Origin: UBA3792 sp964426415
Lineage (GTDB): Bacteria > Bacillota > Clostridia > Christensenellales > CAG-138
NCBI GenBank assembly: GCA_964426415.1
Contig: CAYRQM010000001.1
Coordinates: 62,001 to 126,000, forward strand
Length of the DNA: 64,000 nt
Direction: 5' to 3'
The position numbers and the translations under genes were made by a program. Positions 60,174 through 64,000 of this stretch are shown one piece after another. Below the pieces are notes generated by a model. The model saw only the letters and a program-made list of their open reading frames with translations, was not told where the DNA came from and searched no databases. Within the stretch, counting starts at the first letter, position 1, and every line of letters begins with the position of its first letter.

Positions 60174-60692
60174 ATGATTTTGCGCGCCAAGGGCTTCACC
60201 TACATGGATGCGCGGATGCGGCTTGTGTTTTTGAACAGCGACCTGTCCGACGAGGAAGCCCGCATCGTGCTGGCGCATGAGGAAGGGCATATCTGCTGCA
60301 ACCATTTCGATCACAAAGCGTTGGCGGGGCGGGACGTAACCGAGGAACATGAGGCGAACGAGTTTGCCCATGTCGTGCTGACCGCCAAACGCCCCTCCGC
60401 GGTGCTGCGCTTTTGCAAGCGGCACCTTTGGCTTCTCCTTCTGCTTGCGGCGCTCGTCGCCGCCGCCATCGCCGTGCCCATCGTCGTGACGCGCTGCGTC
60501 CAATCGCAGGCGCAGCAGTCCGCCACGCCCGCCTTTGGCGACTACTACCTCACCGCCACCGGCTCCAAGTACCACCTTGCCACCTGCGGATACGTCGCGG
60601 GCAAGGAGGGCACGCACAAAATGACCAAAGCCGAATTCGACAGCGGGCTGTACAGCCCCTGCAAGTATTGCCTGTCCCAATATCAAAACTAA
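60174..60692 (+). CDS. Membrane-anchored ImmA/IrrE-family metallopeptidase
   Basis: The 172-residue frame keeps the metallopeptidase helix LAHEEGHICC (HExxH at 35-39) and the third-ligand region EHEANEFA (59-65). A transmembrane helix (about 84-107) follows, then an extracytoplasmic end (120-172) with TGSKYHLATCGYVAG and SPCKYCL, a Cys/His pattern resembling small Ada-like zinc tails. The N terminus is the part cut off by the in-frame stop upstream. With it, the protein would be 233 residues and start at 59991. If active, it likely removes the XRE regulator in response to stress. Confidence 0.8.
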   Translation: MILRAKGFTYMDARMRLVFLNSDLSDEEARIVLAHEEGHICCNHFDHKALAGRDVTEEHEANEFAHVVLTAKRPSAVLRFCKRHLWLLLLLAALVAAAIAVPIVVTRCVQSQAQQSATPAFGDYYLTATGSKYHLATCGYVAGKEGTHKMTKAEFDSGLYSPCKYCLSQYQN

Positions 60693-60704
60693 CGCCATCA
60701 TAAA

Positions 60705-60733
60705 AGCACCCGACGCGAAGTCGGGCGCTTTTG
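60705..60733. terminator. Bidirectional terminator between ImmA/IrrE and rnfB
   Basis: AGC-CCCGAC, loop GCGAA, GTCGGGCGCT, then TTTT on the plus side and TTTTA on the minus side. Confidence 0.8.
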
Positions 60734-60743
60734 CGTTTGCGCA

Positions 60744-61580
60744 TTATTTCTCCCAGTCGTAGCTCTCGTGAAGCCCTTCGAAGAAATTGTAGATGCAATG
60801 CATGGGGCACGCTGCCGCACACGCGCCGCAGCGGGTGCACTTTGCGGCGTCGATCTCCGCCACACCGTTCACCACATGGATGGCGTCGGAGGGGCATTCG
60901 CGCTCACAGCGTTTGCAGCCGATGCAAGCCGTCTTGCACTGCAGCCGCGCCGTTTTGCCGATCTCGGTGTTGCGGCATTGGACGACGATGTACTTGTTCT
61001 TGGGCAGCAGCGTGATGATGCTGCGCGGACAGGCGTTGACGCACGCGCCGCAGCCGGTGCAGTAGTCGTCGTTGATGCGCGCCACGCCGTTTTCCAGCGT
61101 GATGGCGTGGAACTTGCACACGTCGTAGCAGTCGCCATAGCCCAAGCAGGAAAAGCTGCAAGCCTTTGGCCCGCCTGAAAGGTTCGCCGCCGCACGGCAG
61201 CTTTTGGGGCCTTGGTATTCGTAGCGGACGCTGACATTGTCACAGGTGCCGTTGCAGCGCACCCGCGCCACCATACGGTCGCCCACATCGCCCGCGTTGA
61301 CGCCCATGACGGCGGCAACCGCTTCGGCAGACTTTTTGCCGCCTGCGGTACAGCCCGAAACGGGCGCTTTGCCGTCTACCACCGCCTGCGCAAACCCGTC
61401 GCAGCCCGCATAGCCGCATGCGCCGCAGTTGGCGCCCGCCAGACAGGCGCGCACCTGTTCCACACGCGGGTCGGTTTCCACGGCAAATTTCTTGCCGACT
61501 ACGCCCAAGAGCAGCCCAAATACGCCGCCCAGCACCGTCAGAATCCCCACGGCAATGAGGATGGGAAGAATGGTTTCCAT
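60744..61580 (-). CDS. rnfB: Rnf complex subunit B (Fe-S protein)
   Basis: RnfB is the input module that takes electrons from ferredoxin. The 278-residue product has an N-terminal membrane helix (about 5-27), a four-cysteine Fe-S domain (GANCGACGYAGCDGFA), then several ferredoxin-type CxxCxxCxxxC sets, such as CTGCGACVNACP, CIGCKRCERECP and CTRCGACAAACP. It overlaps no gene but follows rnfA by 13 bases with AAAGGGGG before its ATG. It is the last gene of the cluster. Confidence 0.96.
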   Translation of the reverse strand: METILPILIAVGILTVLGGVFGLLLGVVGKKFAVETDPRVEQVRACLAGANCGACGYAGCDGFAQAVVDGKAPVSGCTAGGKKSAEAVAAVMGVNAGDVGDRMVARVRCNGTCDNVSVRYEYQGPKSCRAAANLSGGPKACSFSCLGYGDCYDVCKFHAITLENGVARINDDYCTGCGACVNACPRSIITLLPKNKYIVVQCRNTEIGKTARLQCKTACIGCKRCERECPSDAIHVVNGVAEIDAAKCTRCGACAAACPMHCIYNFFEGLHESYDWEK

Positions 61581-61593
61581 TGCGTCGCCCCCT

Positions 61594-62205
61594 TTAGCTC
61601 AGATTGGAGAACAGCCCCGAAAAGCCCATAAACGCCACCGCCATCAAACCTGCCGTAATCAGCGAGATGGGGAAGCCCTTGAGGGATTTGGGGATGTTGG
61701 AATCTTCCATGCGTTCCCGCACGCCTGCCATCAGCACAATGGCAAGGAGGAACCCCAGTGCGCCGAACACGCCGTTGAGCACCGCCCAGACAAGCCCGAC
61801 GCCACCTGAAAATTCGACGTTCAGCAGGCAGACGCCCAGCACCGCGCAGTTGGTGGTAATCAGCGGCAGATAGATGCCCAGCGCGCCGTACAGCGCAGGG
61901 CTGCATTTCTTGAGGAACATCTCGACGCATTGCACCAGCGCGGCAATGACCAAAATGAAGCAGATGGTTTGGAGGTACTGAAGCCCCCACAGCACCAGCA
62001 GCGCGTTGACGCCGTAGGTGATGAGGGACGCCAGCGCCATGACGAATGTGACCGCCATGCCCATGCCAAACGCCGTTTCGACCTTGCTCGATACGCCCAA
62101 AAACGGGCAGCAGCCCAAGAAGCGCGAGAAGATGAAGTTGTTGGTGAGAATGCAGCTGACCATGAACAGCAGGACGCTGCCGATGGTGATGGTATCGTAG
62201 TTCAT
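61594..62205 (-). CDS. rnfA: Rnf complex subunit A (membrane)
   Basis: The 203-residue protein has about six transmembrane helices, with the early FMVSCILTNNFIFSRFLGCCPFLGVS that carries the conserved Cys-containing RnfA/RnfE signature, and TTNCAVLGVCLLN. RnfA and RnfE form a pair of inverted membrane subunits holding a shared Fe-S cluster. ATG 62205 follows GGAGG; the ATGA overlap with the rnfE stop shows coupling. Confidence 0.96.
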   Translation of the reverse strand: MNYDTITIGSVLLFMVSCILTNNFIFSRFLGCCPFLGVSSKVETAFGMGMAVTFVMALASLITYGVNALLVLWGLQYLQTICFILVIAALVQCVEMFLKKCSPALYGALGIYLPLITTNCAVLGVCLLNVEFSGGVGLVWAVLNGVFGALGFLLAIVLMAGVRERMEDSNIPKSLKGFPISLITAGLMAVAFMGFSGLFSNLS

Positions 62206-62834
62206 GCTTGCACCTCCTTCTTGGCGCGGCGCGCTTCGAACTTGGCGGTGATGAGGTTCATGCACCACAGCAGCAGTCCGAACACGATGAACCCGCCCGC
62301 AGGCAGGATGGTCAGCAGCATGGGCTCGTAGGATGCGGGCAAAACGGAAAGCCCAAAGAGAGAACCGTTGCCGATCAATTCACGGATGGCGCCCATCAGC
62401 GTGATGGCAAGCGTGAAGCCCAGCCCCATGCCGACGCCGTCCACGGCGGAAAGCAGCACGGTGTTTTTGCTGGCAAACGCTTCGGCGCGTGCCAAGATGA
62501 TGCAGTTGACCACGATCAGCGGAATGAACATGCCCAGCGCGTCGTACAGCGACGGGACAAACGCCTGCATGAGCATTTGTACCATGGTGACGAACGTGCA
62601 AATGACCACGATGAACGCGGGGATGCGGATTTTGTCGGGGATGAAGCGGCGCAGCAGCGAGATGACCACATTGCTGCCAAGCAGCACGAACGTCGCCGCA
62701 AGCCCCATGCCCACGCCGTTGATGGCGCTGGTGGTGACCGCCATGGTGGGGCAAGTGCCCAGCACAAGGCGGAAGGTGGGGTTCTCGGTGAGGATGCCGT
62801 TCAAAAAGACGGATGAAAGCTTTTTCTTTTCCAT
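62202..62834 (-). CDS. rnfE: Rnf complex subunit E (membrane)
   Basis: The 210-residue polytopic protein starts MEKKKLSSVFLNGILTENPTF and has LGTCPTMAVTTSAINGVGMG, the NqrD/RnfE signature with its conserved Cys, and IVVNCIILARAEAFA. Its ATG lies one base after the stop of rnfG; its end overlaps rnfA. Confidence 0.96.
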   Translation of the reverse strand: MEKKKLSSVFLNGILTENPTFRLVLGTCPTMAVTTSAINGVGMGLAATFVLLGSNVVISLLRRFIPDKIRIPAFIVVICTFVTMVQMLMQAFVPSLYDALGMFIPLIVVNCIILARAEAFASKNTVLLSAVDGVGMGLGFTLAITLMGAIRELIGNGSLFGLSVLPASYEPMLLTILPAGGFIVFGLLLWCMNLITAKFEARRAKKEVQA

Positions 62835-62835
62835 G

Positions 62836-63396
62836 TTACTTTCCTCCTGCGTAATCGGCTTGGAACGCCGTCAAAATGGCGGTCAGCGCATTGACCTCGT
62901 TGGTGACGGCACGCGACGAGATGGTGGCGCCCGAAACGGCGTCGATCTGTTGGTCGGTGCTTGCCGTGCCATGCTTGACCGCGGTCAGCTCGTCGCTTTT
63001 TCCGATAAACTGATCGGTAAACGCGGCGTCCTTGGTTTTGGCGCCAAGACCTGCCGTCTCTTTGAAGCCGCTGCCGCCCACGGAAATGCCTGTAATCGTG
63101 CCGTCAACGGACAGCCCCACCGTCACTTCGATGACGCCGCCAAAGCCCTTGGTTTCGCCCGACGTCACAAAGCCCACGACCGCGCCCGCAGCGTCGCGCC
63201 CCACATACACGGTCTCGTCCGCATTGGGCTCGAAGGCTGCGGCTTGGGGCAGGACGGTCTTGCGCGCTTCTTCGGCGGCGGCAAGCGCCTGCTTGGCAAT
63301 CGGCTGCTCGGTGACGGCGTGGACGACGCCCAACGCAAGCCCCGCAACCAACGCAATCACCAAAAGACGCCAGCAAAGATTGAGAATGTTACGCAT
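62836..63396 (-). CDS. rnfG: Rnf complex subunit G (FMN-binding)
   Basis: The 186-residue protein has one N-terminal helix (about 8-28) and an extracytoplasmic FMN-binding domain with GFGGVIEVTVGLSVDGTI and the covalent flavin site in DAVSGATISSRAV (Thr of SGAT). It relays electrons between the membrane subunits. GGGGAGG precedes its ATG. It overlaps rnfD by 8 bases. Confidence 0.95.
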   Translation of the reverse strand: MRNILNLCWRLLVIALVAGLALGVVHAVTEQPIAKQALAAAEEARKTVLPQAAAFEPNADETVYVGRDAAGAVVGFVTSGETKGFGGVIEVTVGLSVDGTITGISVGGSGFKETAGLGAKTKDAAFTDQFIGKSDELTAVKHGTASTDQQIDAVSGATISSRAVTNEVNALTAILTAFQADYAGGK

Positions 63397-64000
63397 GGGA
63401 TTTCACCTCCCCGTAGACACGCGGCTTGACCCAACGGTCGATCAGCGGCGTTGCGATGTTCATAATGAGAATGGCGTAGGTCACGCCCTCGGGGTAGCTG
63501 CCGAAATAGCGGATGACCGCCACCAACAGCCCGCACCCGACGCCAAAGATGAGCCGTCCGTTGCGCGTCATGGGGTTGGTCACATAGTCGGTTGCCATAA
63601 AGACCGCCCCAAACAGCACGCCGCCGGACAGCACGGGACGCAGCAGCATATCGGGCAGGTTGGTAAACCCGTCCTTTGCCAGCCCAAACAGGAACGCGAA
63701 CACGATGAACGAGCCGATGAACGACACGGGCACGTCCCATGTGATGACGCCGGAAAGCAGCAGCACCGCAAGCCCGACCAAGATTGCCAGCTTGCACACC
63801 TCGCCCATGGAGCCGGGGATGTCGCCAAAGAACAGCTGCGAGAGGGAGGCGTTATAGGCGCCCTCCTTGGCAAGCACCGTCGCGGAGGATACGGCGTCGG
63901 CTTGGAAGAAACGCGACACGGGTGAAGTGAACGCGGTCATGCGGGTTGGCCAGCTTGCCAACAGCACGGCGCGGGCAGCCAATGCGGGATTGAGAAAGTT
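63389..64000 (-). CDS. rnfD: Rnf complex subunit D (membrane, FMN-binding), partial
   Basis: Only the C-terminal part (about 203 residues) is in the window; the gene continues beyond 64000. Visible features are FQADAVSSATVLAKEG, which aligns with the covalent FMN site (usual SGAT written here SSAT), several helices and the NPMTRNGRLIFGVGCG and PEGVTYAILIMNIATPLIDRW segments. The gene order D-G-E-A-B is that of complete Rnf operons; rnfC should lie upstream outside the window. Rnf couples ferredoxin:NAD electron transfer to ion pumping. Confidence 0.93.
   Translation of the reverse strand, partial: NFLNPALAARAVLLASWPTRMTAFTSPVSRFFQADAVSSATVLAKEGAYNASLSQLFFGDIPGSMGEVCKLAILVGLAVLLLSGVITWDVPVSFIGSFIVFAFLFGLAKDGFTNLPDMLLRPVLSGGVLFGAVFMATDYVTNPMTRNGRLIFGVGCGLLVAVIRYFGSYPEGVTYAILIMNIATPLIDRWVKPRVYGEVKSHA

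Overview
The window looks like the chromosome of a fairly GC-rich Clostridia-type Firmicute. The clues are T-box leaders on three aminoacyl-tRNA synthetase genes, the gene order yybS-gdpP-rplI-dnaB, the order recJ-relA-dtd-MBL-hemZ-hisS-aspS, a ylbJ/ylbK pair, an Rrf2-nifS-nifU iron-sulfur operon, a pta-ackA acetate pathway and an Rnf complex. Thr/Pro-rich linkers and a dockerin would suit an anaerobic gut-type clostridium, possibly Christensenellales-like, but that is a guess. I see no rRNA, tRNA, CRISPR array, insertion sequence or prophage.

Layout. 1-3 kb: a minus-strand group (membrane protein fragment, YpsA-like SLOG protein, zinc-dependent PLC-like protein), then a plus-strand membrane-anchored amidase-fold protein that has lost its catalytic residues, and a small unknown. 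3-9 kb: a repeat-rich gap, then T-box-ileS overlapping an OmpR-type response regulator and its histidine kinase. 9-16 kb: T-box-thrS, then yybS-gdpP-rplI-dnaB. 16-20 kb: a very large RND transporter with a coiled-coil insertion, on the minus strand. 20-22 kb: a Na/phosphate cotransporter behind three 11-bp-phased Pho-like boxes. 22.3-22.6 kb: two coupled microprotein genes. 22.8-27 kb: glnS-gltX-ychF. 27-29 kb: rrf2-nifS-nifU and a small membrane protein. 29-33 kb: tmcAL divergent from pta-ackA. 33-44 kb: recJ, relA/spoT, dtd, MBL hydrolase, hemZ, T-box-hisS, aspS, rseC-like, trx. 44-48 kb: MerR/TipAS regulator, ylbK and ylbJ, and an AAA ATPase preceded by two operator-like repeats. 48-52 kb: gap (GAPDH), a second repeat-rich gap, a GT2 glycosyltransferase, class II aldolase and a zinc-ribbon membrane protein. 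52.8-54.8 kb: an alpha-oxoamine synthase very like Bacteroidetes serine palmitoyltransferase, overlapping a short-chain reductase. 54.9-59.3 kb: yajC, a TIGR04086-like membrane protein, malQ, psuG and a secreted dockerin-NlpC/P60 protein. 59.4-60.7 kb: an XRE regulator and a membrane-anchored ImmA/IrrE peptidase interrupted by one in-frame stop. 60.7-64 kb: rnfB, A, E, G and partial D, read from the minus strand.

How the parts work together. Most of the window is housekeeping: six aminoacyl-tRNA synthetases, replication and repair (DnaB, RecJ), second messengers (GdpP for c-di-AMP, RelA for (p)ppGpp), Fe-S assembly and fermentative energy metabolism (GAPDH, aldolase, Pta-AckA, Rnf). TmcAL activates acetate for tRNA modification and lies beside the genes that make acetate.

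The most interesting accessory items are the candidate sphingoid-base gene pair, the microprotein operon, the pseudo-amidase, the RND pump with a built-in coiled coil, the interrupted ImmA/IrrE gene, inverted intergenic repeat blocks 46 kb apart, and several promoter architectures (Pho boxes, two leaderless-geometry starts, one minus-35 hexamer shared by two divergent promoters). All function calls come from reading the sequence; no database search was run.
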